In this document: in pieces, positions 16,606-23,240 of the stretch | Position numbering within the stretch: the stretch's first letter is position 1 | Layout: each line of letters starts with the position of its first letter | Origin: a virus | Virus record (IMG/VR): IMGVR_UViG_3300049739_000531 | Coordinates: 1-28,671 of that record | Direction: 5' to 3' (one strand) | Length of the DNA stretch: 28,671 bases | Notes under the pieces: model-generated | What the model saw: the letters and a program-made list of their open reading frames with translations, nothing else | The model's database searches: none | What the model was told of the DNA's origin: nothing | Position numbers and translations under genes: made by a program

Positions 16606-17160
16606 ATGTTTTTTCGTTATGATTTTATTGAAAGATATCCTAAATTAATATCACCATCTGACTGTGAAAGAATAATTAATAAATTTGAGGGGTGTCCTAA
16701 TAAGGCACCCTGTTTTGATCTTGAGAAAAAAGATTGTTCTCAGATAGGTTTGAATTTTGATAACTTTGATATTGTATCAAATTTAATTCAAGAACCATTA
16801 AGAAAAAGTATATTTAAATATTATGATAAGTATAATTCTTATGATGTTATAACTGCAAATAAGATAACCAGTGATTATAATATTCAGAAGTATGATCCTG
16901 ACCAAGCATATCATAGAATACACTGTGAGAATGGTGGATTGGAGATATCTAAAAATAGAATTTTGGCGTGGATGATATATCTAAATGATGTTACTGATGG
17001 TGGTCAAACATATTTTCCACAACAAAGAAGAAAAATAAAACCTAGAGTTGGTGATCTTTATGTTTGGCCAGCATATTTTACTCATCCACACAAAGGATTG
17101 ATTAGCAAGACACAAACTAAATACATTGCTACAGGTTGGTGCCATTTTATAAATATCTAA
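16606..17160 (+). CDS. 2-oxoglutarate/Fe(II)-dependent oxygenase, prolyl-4-hydroxylase-like (184 aa)
   Basis: Members of this superfamily hydroxylate proteins or small molecules using Fe(II), O2 and 2-oxoglutarate. The sequence shows the expected order: YHRIHCENGG (about residues 102-111) with H106 and E108 as the proximal iron ligands (HxE rather than HxD), AWMIYLNDVTDGGQTYF (121-137), KPRVGDLYVWPAYFTHPHKG (145-164) with H160 as likely distal ligand, and SKTQTKYIATGW (167-178) with K172 as a candidate 2-oxoglutarate anchor. The fold appears complete at 184 aa. It lies 3 bases after a glycine-rich adhesin gene and inside the fibre region. Its DNA is visibly more A/T-rich than its neighbours, suggesting separate acquisition. 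A role in modifying the Pro-Gly-containing fibre proteins is possible; modification of host or lipopolysaccharide targets cannot be excluded. Confidence 0.88.
   Translation: MFFRYDFIERYPKLISPSDCERIINKFEGCPNKAPCFDLEKKDCSQIGLNFDNFDIVSNLIQEPLRKSIFKYYDKYNSYDVITANKITSDYNIQKYDPDQAYHRIHCENGGLEISKNRILAWMIYLNDVTDGGQTYFPQQRRKIKPRVGDLYVWPAYFTHPHKGLISKTQTKYIATGWCHFINI
17148..17155 (+). promoter_or_regulatory. Consensus T4 late promoter (TATAAATA)
   Basis: A perfect TATAAATA lies within the last codons of the oxygenase gene, 14 bases before the ATG at 17170. Confidence 0.7.
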
Positions 17161-17169
17161 AAAACCATA

Positions 17170-18213
17170 ATGTCATTCACAAAGGTAGAATATAGAGGTT
17201 TAGAAGTCGGTAAAGTCGGCATTAAAACCTCTAATGGCGTCATTGCTGTTGGCGCTACGATGCTCAACTTTGTTGGTGCTGGTAATACCTTTGCAGTTAG
17301 TGCTGATGGAACTACTGTTGATATCAGTATCGCTGGCGGCGGCGGTGGTGGTAATAGTGAGATATTAAAAGAAACTTTCAACGTATCAGGAACTCAATCA
17401 GTATTCAATATTACTGAAGGACAGTTTAGTACTGGGTTCCTTGAAGTATATTTGAATGGTGTTAAACTCAATCAATCTGACTTCACTGAAAATCCCCCTA
17501 CACAATTCACTCTTGACGTTGCTGCAGAAGCAGGTGATGTAGTTGAGATTATTGGATTTAAAGATAGAGGAACTAATACTTCTATCAACGCAGAACTTAC
17601 AAACTTAAACGTCACTGGTATCGTTACTGCTGGTCAGTTTGTTGGTAATGGTTCTAGAATTACAGGTGTTATTGGTTTAGGAACTGCCATCATACATGAT
17701 ACACCTGTACTTGGTAATATCTTCTATAGAAATAACACTCTAAGTGTTGGCAGCACAGTCACAATGGACGTGCCTAGTGCTGCTGAAAGTAATGTTGGTT
17801 ATACTCACCATTCAGATCTTGCTGTAGAAGATGGTGCTGACTTCATTGTTGCTGATGGTGATGAGTTTATTGCTGATGTATTAGGTATCGGAACTGACTC
17901 TGTTCCTCTTCCTGGCAATGGTGGTAGAGTTCGTGCTGATAACTTTACTAACAGAGCAGGTAACGGACCGCCATCATTCCCATTTGGTATTCAGTTAAGC
18001 GGAAGTTCTGCTATCAATGATGAAAGTCCACTGACTACTAACACTGGATTTATAACCATTCAGAATGTTCTTGATGTAAGTACCGACACAACAATTGCTG
18101 GTTCTACAACTTCTACTGTAACCACAAAGCGTAGAGCAGTTGTTGTTGCTGCTACTAAGAGTTTGATACTTGGTTCTGATTGTGAATTAGTTATCAACAC
18201 ATCAGGCATATAA
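17170..18213 (+). CDS. Tail-fibre/structural protein with FVGAGN and ETFNV modules (347 aa)
   Basis: The N-terminal region (MSFTKVEYRGLEVGKVGIKT, then LNFVGAGNTFAVSADGTTVD and a glycine run) matches the 13069 product. The next part, ETFNVSGTQSVFNITEGQFS and LEVYLNGVKLNQSDFTENPP (about residues 74-115), matches the 4841 product. Then follow NLNVTGIVTAGQFVGNGSRI (about 146-165), a variant of the GDGSxLxGV shaft motif, and FRADNFTNRAGNGPPSFPFG-like residues that echo the GTGAP start of other fibre genes (actual text RVRADNFTNRAGNGPPSFPF, about 257-276). The C-terminus ends in KSLILGSDCELVINTSGI. It is a mosaic of modules from at least three neighbours. A virion fibre role is likely; no enzymatic motif is seen. 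Confidence 0.75.
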   Translation: MSFTKVEYRGLEVGKVGIKTSNGVIAVGATMLNFVGAGNTFAVSADGTTVDISIAGGGGGGNSEILKETFNVSGTQSVFNITEGQFSTGFLEVYLNGVKLNQSDFTENPPTQFTLDVAAEAGDVVEIIGFKDRGTNTSINAELTNLNVTGIVTAGQFVGNGSRITGVIGLGTAIIHDTPVLGNIFYRNNTLSVGSTVTMDVPSAAESNVGYTHHSDLAVEDGADFIVADGDEFIADVLGIGTDSVPLPGNGGRVRADNFTNRAGNGPPSFPFGIQLSGSSAINDESPLTTNTGFITIQNVLDVSTDTTIAGSTTSTVTTKRRAVVVAATKSLILGSDCELVINTSGI

Positions 18214-18216
18214 ATA
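18209..18216 (+). promoter_or_regulatory. Consensus T4 late promoter (TATAAATA)
   Basis: A perfect TATAAATA overlaps the TAA stop (18211-18213) of the preceding gene and lies 23 bases before the ATG at 18240. Confidence 0.75.
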
Positions 18217-18239
18217 TAATTAAAAGTTGGTCGTAGTTA

Positions 18240-19133
18240 ATGTCGATACTTAGAGCTGATAGTATTCGTGATAGATCGGGCACGGGTGCTCCTGACTTTC
18301 CTAATGGTCTTACTGGCAATGTAACTGGTACGGCAACCACTGCTACTAATGCACAAGGAATTACTGGTACTCCAAACATTACTGTTGGAACTGTAACGGG
18401 TACTGATGCTACTTTCAGCGGCAACCTGACTGTAAATGGTACTACAACCACCATCGACACTGCCGTTACTGCGGTCGATAGTTTAAATGTTGAGGGGTCG
18501 GTTGGTATTGGAACAATTACTCCTACTAAAAAATTAGAAGTTGCAGTAGGTAATAGTGCTAGTGATGGTATTTTACTAAAGGGGAATAGCAGTCCCGCTA
18601 TTCAAATAGATGAGGGTTCTGGTGTATCGGCAAATTTTGCTTTAGATGGCAATGGATCTTATTTCGGTCCTACTTCCAATCATTATCAAGTATTCCGAAC
18701 AAACAGTGCAGAAAGACTTCGTATCACATCAGGCGGCACAGCAATCTTCAAGGGTGGACTTGCTGAAAAATATAATTCTATTTCGGGAAATCTTGCAAGT
18801 AATACAAATCATTCAATATTTAATGGAAACGTTATTGCCTTTGCAGTTGGTGATACAGGCACCTCTCTCACAATCAACTTTACTGATGTTCATGCAACAT
18901 TAAGTCAACAAGAGTTTTGTTCTTTCACAGTCATACTTGATCCTGGCGGAGCTGGTAAAATTACAACAGTTCAGATAGATGGTCAATCCCCAGCAGGTGG
19001 ATTGAAATGGTCAGGTGGTTCAGCACCTTCTGCGGGAGCATCTGGTTATGATGTTTATACTTTTGCTCTTCAAAAATATGGTACTGCAGCAAATAATTAT
19101 ATAGTTTATGGTGCTGCAACCAACTACGATTGA
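18240..19133 (+). CDS. Tail-fibre protein, second cassette copy (297 aa)
   Basis: The N-terminus MSILRADSIRDRSGTGAPDF belongs to the GTGAPEL group (with 6410 and 21047). It continues with LTGNVTGTATTATNAQGITG and the TTTIDTAVTAVDSL module (about residues 70-83), then VGIGTITPTKKLEV, similar to the 6410 product. A middle section (about 95-180) includes YFGPTSNHYQVFRTNSAERL and LRITSGGTAIF, typical of fibre C-terminal heads. The last about 115 residues (GDTGTSLTINFTDVHATLSQ ... GGSAPSAGASGYDVYTFALQ) are related to the end of the 13717 product. The gene is thus a hybrid, with a start like 6410 and an end like 13717. It is followed 12 bases later by a two-domain glycine-rich gene, with AGGAGA as ribosome site. 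Confidence 0.75.
   Translation: MSILRADSIRDRSGTGAPDFPNGLTGNVTGTATTATNAQGITGTPNITVGTVTGTDATFSGNLTVNGTTTTIDTAVTAVDSLNVEGSVGIGTITPTKKLEVAVGNSASDGILLKGNSSPAIQIDEGSGVSANFALDGNGSYFGPTSNHYQVFRTNSAERLRITSGGTAIFKGGLAEKYNSISGNLASNTNHSIFNGNVIAFAVGDTGTSLTINFTDVHATLSQQEFCSFTVILDPGGAGKITTVQIDGQSPAGGLKWSGGSAPSAGASGYDVYTFALQKYGTAANNYIVYGAATNYD
18417..18485 (+). repeat. Dispersed fibre-module repeat, copy C
   Basis: The partner of 13951-14019, identical at 65 of 69 positions. It encodes SGNLTVNGTTTTIDTAVTAVDSL inside the 297-aa fibre gene. Confidence 0.8.
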
Positions 19134-19145
19134 TAGGAGAATATA

Positions 19146-20993
19146 ATGTTTAATTTATTCAATAAAAAGGAAGCACCTCTTCTGGGACTGCAAGGTTCTG
19201 GTGGAGGTCTTGGTTTCTTGACAGGTGGCGGCGGAGGAGGTGTTCGAGCATCTGGTGGAACAATTCTGGATTACGGTGGTTATAGATCACATAAATTTAC
19301 TTCACTAACACCGAATACTTTCGATGTTCAAACTGGTGGACCTGTTGATATCTTAATCGTCGGAGGCGGCGGCGGAGGCGGCGGTGATAACGCTGGTGGA
19401 GGAGGTGCTGGTGCTGCCAGAGTTATTCCAAATGTTGAAGTTGCTGCCGGTGTCAATTATGCTATTCAAATTGGTCAAGGTGGAAGGGGGAGTATAAACA
19501 GTGATGGTGATGGCACTCCTATAGCAAACAACCAAGCTTATTCTGGCGGTGCCTCACGTTTTCAAAATGGTGGAATTGATTACGTTGCCAATGGTGGTGG
19601 TCTTGGTGCTTCTGCTGGAGCGATTAATGCATATCCTAGCCCCAACCTGACTGGTGGTTCAGAATCTCAGACTAATTCTCCTGGCGGAAATGGATCTGGC
19701 GGTGGTGAAAGAGGAGATCAACCACCATTTGGTGGTGCTGGATCGGGTGGAACTTATGGATATAATGGTGGTACTGGCGCTAGTGGTGCAGGCGGCGGTG
19801 GCGGTGGTGCTGGTGCTGTCGGTCAAAATGGTGATGTAAGAGGAACTCAACTTGGTGGTAATGGTGGAGCAGGTATTCAAAATAATTATGAAACTGGTAC
19901 CAATCAGTGGTATGGTGCTGGTGGTGGCGGAGGAAATAATAATGGTGTTTGGGACGCACAGTCTCCAACAAATGGTATTGGTGGTGTGACGCAAGGTGGT
20001 CCTTCAACACCGTCAACGAATGGTGCAACTAATACTGGTTCTGGTGGTGGTGGAGGAACTCATCCTCAATCTTCTGTTGGTGGTAATGGTGGACCTGGAG
20101 TTATTATTGTTAGATATCTTTACTCGGCACCTACTAGTGTTGATGCAACTGGTGGAACTAAGACTACTTCTGGTAATCAAACAATTCATACATTCACTAG
20201 TGATGATACTTTTACTGTTAATAGTAACTCAACATCTTTAGGAAAAATCTTACTCGTCGGTGGTGGCGGTGGTGGCGGCGGAGATAACTCTGGTGGTGGC
20301 GGCGCAGGTTGTCTTCAGTATAGAGAAAATTTCACAATTTCTCCTGGATCTTATCCAATTAATATTGGATCTGCTGGTGATGGAGCTCCAGGGACAAACA
20401 ATGCAGCAGGAGGTGGTGGTGCGACTACTGGAATGTCAATAACTGCACCTGGTGGTGGTTATGGTGGAACTGGTGATACTAATAAGTATGCTGGTGGCGC
20501 TGGTGGTTCTGGTGGCGGTGGTGCTGGTGAAACAGCTGCTAACTCAAGTTCTGGTGGCGGTGGTGCTGGTAGTGCTGGTCATCCAGGTGGAATTGATGTA
20601 GTTTCTCCAAGTTCGGGATGGGGTAATCCTGGTGGTGGTAATAGTAATAATGGCGGCGGCGGAGGAGGCGGCGCTGGTGCTAGAGGTAGTGACGGAGCAA
20701 GTGATACTATTGGTGGAAACGGTGGAAATGGTGCTAGATATAGCATCAGTGGATCTACTGTTTATTATGCTGGTGGTGGAGGCGGTGGAAATGAAAATGA
20801 CACCCAATCACCTGAACCTCAAGGCGGACTAGGTGGTGGTGGAAATCACAACTATGATTATCCAAACAAACCTGCTGCTGCAAATGGTGATACTAATACC
20901 GGTGGAGGCGGTGGAGGCGGTACCTATAATTCTGGTGGAGTTACAGGTGGAAATGGTGGAACTGGTATTGTAATTATTTCTTATCCCACTTAA
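19146..20993 (+). CDS. Glycine-rich adhesin-like protein, two domains (615 aa)
   Basis: The N-terminus MFNLFNKKEAPLLGLQGSGG pairs this protein with the 14473 product. Domain 1 spans about residues 33-326, from RASGGTILDYGGYRSHKF through VDILIVGGGGGGGGD to GGPGVIIVRYLY. Domain 2 spans about 334-615, from ATGGTKTTSGNQTIHTFTSD through GKILLVGGGGGGGGD to the terminal GGTGIVIISYPT. The two domains of this protein resemble each other closely (both have VGGGGGGGGDN.GGGGAG), which suggests internal duplication. The role is inferred to be a tip adhesin or fibre cap in the same class as the other glycine-rich proteins. No membrane or signal segment is visible. Confidence 0.75.
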   Translation: MFNLFNKKEAPLLGLQGSGGGLGFLTGGGGGGVRASGGTILDYGGYRSHKFTSLTPNTFDVQTGGPVDILIVGGGGGGGGDNAGGGGAGAARVIPNVEVAAGVNYAIQIGQGGRGSINSDGDGTPIANNQAYSGGASRFQNGGIDYVANGGGLGASAGAINAYPSPNLTGGSESQTNSPGGNGSGGGERGDQPPFGGAGSGGTYGYNGGTGASGAGGGGGGAGAVGQNGDVRGTQLGGNGGAGIQNNYETGTNQWYGAGGGGGNNNGVWDAQSPTNGIGGVTQGGPSTPSTNGATNTGSGGGGGTHPQSSVGGNGGPGVIIVRYLYSAPTSVDATGGTKTTSGNQTIHTFTSDDTFTVNSNSTSLGKILLVGGGGGGGGDNSGGGGAGCLQYRENFTISPGSYPINIGSAGDGAPGTNNAAGGGGATTGMSITAPGGGYGGTGDTNKYAGGAGGSGGGGAGETAANSSSGGGGAGSAGHPGGIDVVSPSSGWGNPGGGNSNNGGGGGGGAGARGSDGASDTIGGNGGNGARYSISGSTVYYAGGGGGGNENDTQSPEPQGGLGGGGNHNYDYPNKPAAANGDTNTGGGGGGGTYNSGGVTGGNGGTGIVIISYPT

Positions 20994-21021
20994 ATACTGA
21001 TCTAATATAATCAACTAAATA
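20989..21021 (+). promoter_or_regulatory. Two late-promoter-like elements (CTTAAATA and ACTAAATA)
   Basis: CTTAAATA (20989-20996) overlaps the TAA stop (20991-20993). ACTAAATA (21014-21021) lies 25 bases before the ATG at 21047. The second has the usual spacing and matches the element at 21548. Both depart from TATAAATA at their first bases. Confidence 0.5.
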
Positions 21022-21046
21022 CTTTCATAAAGGCATAAGATAATCG

Positions 21047-21544
21047 ATGTCCAGAATAAGAGCTGATAAATTAGTCAACAGGGCAGGAACGGGCGCACCT
21101 GAACTTCCATTTGGTCTGAATGCTCCTGGTGGATTAAATGTAACTGGCATTGTAACTGCTACCAGTTTTCAGGGAGACGGTTCGGCACTAACTGGAGTTG
21201 GTGATCCTAGTGCTCTGAAAGATGGAAGCAATACAAAAGTTCAAGCAACTTCTACTGGTGCTAATGTTACTGGTAACGTTGCTGCAACAGGAAATGTAAC
21301 TGCAGTTGATGGTACGTTCAGTGGTAATGCTATAGTTCAAGGAAACTTAACTGTAAACGGAACCACAACCACTATTGATACAGCGGTAACTGCAGTTGAT
21401 AGTTTAGCAATCGATGGAGACGCTACTGTTGGTGGTGCTCTGACAGTTACTGGTAATATAACTGCCAACTCTTTTAATGGTGATGGATCAAATTTATCAG
21501 GTATTGATGGAACATTAGATACCTGGTTATACGGTGGCGGTTAA
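21047..21544 (+). CDS. Short tail-fibre protein with GTGAPEL N-terminus (165 aa)
   Basis: The N-terminus MSRIRADKLVNRAGTGAPEL is nearly the same as that of the 6410 product. It continues with GIVTATSFQGDGSALTGVGD, LKDGSNTKVQATSTGANVTG and GNVAATGNVTAVDGTFSGNA, again parallel to 6410. The module NLTVNGTTTTIDTAVTAVDS (about residues 101-120) follows. It ends with SFNGDGSNLSGIDGTLDTWL and GGG. Compared with the other members it has lost the C-terminal head domain and stops right after the shaft. The following small beta gene and single-domain glycine-rich gene mirror 866 and 1267. The head could be supplied by those separate proteins, which is an inference. Confidence 0.75.
   Translation: MSRIRADKLVNRAGTGAPELPFGLNAPGGLNVTGIVTATSFQGDGSALTGVGDPSALKDGSNTKVQATSTGANVTGNVAATGNVTAVDGTFSGNAIVQGNLTVNGTTTTIDTAVTAVDSLAIDGDATVGGALTVTGNITANSFNGDGSNLSGIDGTLDTWLYGGG
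21338..21406 (+). repeat. Dispersed fibre-module repeat, copy D
   Basis: The fourth in-frame copy of the 69-nt TTTIDTAVTAVDSL segment, conserved as protein and partly diverged at silent positions. Confidence 0.7.
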
Positions 21545-21547
21545 TTT

Positions 21548-21555
21548 ACTAAATA
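21548..21555 (+). promoter_or_regulatory. Probable late promoter (ACTAAATA)
   Basis: ACTAAATA is identical to the element at 21014 and lies 17 bases before the ATG at 21572, shortly after the stop of the short fibre gene. Confidence 0.5.
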
Positions 21556-21571
21556 ACTAAAAAGAGAAGTC

Positions 21572-21934
21572 ATGGCACTGGAAAGGGGAAAATTGAGTGA
21601 TGTGGTGCAGGTTGCTGCAGGTACAACTGTGAGCATTATTACCTGTGCTTCTTCTAAGAAAGTTTATATTAGATCAGTCATTGTGCATGCTGCAGGAACT
21701 GGTATTGCTACTGGAACTGGTCAGGTTTACTTCGTTCCTAATGGTGGTACTCCAGGAATGACGAATAAAATCTTTGATGTTGATGTAGCAGCAGGAGAAA
21801 CAGTATTGTTAGAACCATCATATCCTCTTGTATTAGATACGACTGGTGAAAGTCTGCAAGTTGGAACAGGAAACTTCGTCGGTGTTGCAGCAACTCACGT
21901 AAACTTTATCATTACTGGCGATAAGGAGGCTTGA
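21572..21934 (+). CDS. Small virion-surface beta protein, paralogue of the 866 product (120 aa)
   Basis: It begins MALERGKLSDVVQVAAGTTV and contains KVYIRSVIVHAAGTGIA (about residues 30-46), FDVDVAAGETVLLEPSYPLV (68-87) and VNFIITGD near the end. These match the 866 product in order and spacing. The predicted character is all-beta without membrane segments. The gene lies between a short fibre gene and a glycine-rich gene, as its paralogue does. I recognise no named family; a connector or accessory role in a fibre assembly is inferred. The stop is three bases before the next ATG and GATAAGGAGG near its end supplies the ribosome site for the next gene. Confidence 0.75.
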   Translation: MALERGKLSDVVQVAAGTTVSIITCASSKKVYIRSVIVHAAGTGIATGTGQVYFVPNGGTPGMTNKIFDVDVAAGETVLLEPSYPLVLDTTGESLQVGTGNFVGVAATHVNFIITGDKEA

Positions 21935-21937
21935 TAT

Positions 21938-22951
21938 ATGTCACCATTTAAGTCATCACTTGCAAGGAGTGCAGGAAAACTTCTTGGTGTTTTAAAAGAA
22001 AAAGATTTATCACTGAGAGGTGTTGCTCAGACTAATAGATTTATTCCACCACCTCCAATTCCCATCGTTGCTTCAGGCGGAAATATTGCAGATGGTGTAC
22101 AACCTGGTAATGGGTATAAGTATCATGTATTTACTACTTCTGGAGCACTTACAGTAACAAGTGGTACTCAAGATATGGAGTATCTTGTAGTTGGTGGTGG
22201 TGGTGCTGGTGGTAATGTAAATGTTGGTGGTGGTGGAGGTGGAGCAGGAGGTCTTAGATCAGGAATTCTTGCTGCAAATGGAAACCCAGTTACGGTTACT
22301 ATTGGAGATGGTGGAAATTATCCAGGTAACAATGGAGGGCATACTATTTTTGGATCCATAAGATCAGAAGGGGGAGGATGTGCTGGCAATCCTGGTCCTA
22401 ATATAGGATCAAACGGTGGTTCTGGTGGTGGTTCATCTCAAACTCAAGCAACTTCAAAAGGACTTGGAAACTTTGAAGCAGGAACCAGCAATGCTGTTCC
22501 ATCACAAGGATATCCGGGTGGTGTAGCAGGAGCTCCAGGATCTAACGAAGCTGGAGGTGGCGGCGGTGGTGCTGGCGGCGCAGGTGAAGATGGAGTTAAT
22601 GATGGAAATGGAGGAGATGGTGGAATTGGATCTGCACATCCTGCATATGCTGCACCACTTTCGGCATTTAACCCAATGCCATCTGATTGGAAAACTGCTG
22701 TAGGACCTACTGGATTATATGGTGGTGGAGGTGGCGGTGGTATAATTAGAAGCCCAGGATCTGAAGGAGCACCTGGTCCTGGTGGTGGTGGCGCTGGCGG
22801 CGGTACTGACACAAGTCTCAACGCGAGTCCTATTGTTGCCACAGCTGGTGTTCATGGAACTGGTGGAGGTGGGGGAGGATCAGCATATGCACCCACTCCA
22901 GATAGTCAACCTGGTGGAAATGGTATTGTTATTGTCAGATATACTGTATAA
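21938..22951 (+). CDS. Glycine-rich adhesin-like protein, one domain (337 aa)
   Basis: An N-terminal segment of about 45 residues (MSPFKSSLARSAGKLLGVLK, then NRFIPPPPIPIVASGG) precedes one glycine-rich domain. The domain goes from GNGYKYHVFTTSGALTVTSG through MEYLVVGGGGAGGNVNVGGG to the terminal GGNGIVIVRYTV. The segment GYKYHVFTTSG matches GYKYHYFTTVG of the 1267 product, its closest relative by layout and context. The section PSDWKTAVGPTGLYGGGGGG is also found almost unchanged in the 14473 product (PSSWSTAVGPTGLYGGGGGG), a sign of domain shuffling. It has many Pro-Gly pairs. It is the last gene of the structural region; the next promoter is an early-type one. Confidence 0.75.
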   Translation: MSPFKSSLARSAGKLLGVLKEKDLSLRGVAQTNRFIPPPPIPIVASGGNIADGVQPGNGYKYHVFTTSGALTVTSGTQDMEYLVVGGGGAGGNVNVGGGGGGAGGLRSGILAANGNPVTVTIGDGGNYPGNNGGHTIFGSIRSEGGGCAGNPGPNIGSNGGSGGGSSQTQATSKGLGNFEAGTSNAVPSQGYPGGVAGAPGSNEAGGGGGGAGGAGEDGVNDGNGGDGGIGSAHPAYAAPLSAFNPMPSDWKTAVGPTGLYGGGGGGGIIRSPGSEGAPGPGGGGAGGGTDTSLNASPIVATAGVHGTGGGGGGSAYAPTPDSQPGGNGIVIVRYTV

Positions 22952-22972
22952 TTAACTCTTCGTCTTAAAATA

Positions 22973-22981
22973 TGCTATAAT
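22973..22981 (+). promoter_or_regulatory. Extended -10 promoter (TGCTATAAT)
   Basis: TGCTATAAT is a perfect -10 with the extended TGN element and no clear -35. It lies 22 bases before the glutaredoxin ATG and marks the change from late structural genes to early or middle genes. The same nonamer occurs at 25542. Confidence 0.65.
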
Positions 22982-23003
22982 AATTGAGTGTAACTAATTT
23001 GAT

Positions 23004-23240
23004 ATGAATTTTTTAGTATATTCAAAGGCAGGTTGCCCTTTCTGCACTAAAATAATGACAGTCCTAGAGATGACTGGTAAGAGATTTGTTGAGTATAAAC
23101 TTGACAGAGACTTTACACGGGAAGAATTCTATGATAAGTTTGGAAATGGTTCAACCTTTCCACAAGTTCTTTGTGATGATCAAAAGTTGGGAGGATGTAG
23201 TGACACCATTCAGTTTCTCAGAGAAGAAAAAGTTATCTAA
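23004..23240 (+). CDS. nrdC: Glutaredoxin
   Basis: Glutaredoxins pass electrons from glutathione to disulfides. In T4-like phages they supply ribonucleotide reductase. The 78-aa length is normal for the family. The active site CPFC is at residues 11-14, directly after the first strand NFLVYSKAG. The cis-Pro segment TFPQV (51-55) and the glutathione-side motif GGCSD (63-67) are present, with an additional Cys at 66. The ATG at 23004 follows an extended -10 promoter. The following gene probably starts inside this one (GTG at 23200). The symbol follows T4 usage; the specific partner of this copy is inferred. Confidence 0.92.
   Translation: MNFLVYSKAGCPFCTKIMTVLEMTGKRFVEYKLDRDFTREEFYDKFGNGSTFPQVLCDDQKLGGCSDTIQFLREEKVI

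Noticed and set aside
1500-22900. Regular GGTGGTGGCGG tracts as a possible CRISPR or DNA repeat array
   Set aside because: The tracts stay in frame as glycine codons, have no constant repeat plus unique spacer organisation, and are explained by protein composition.
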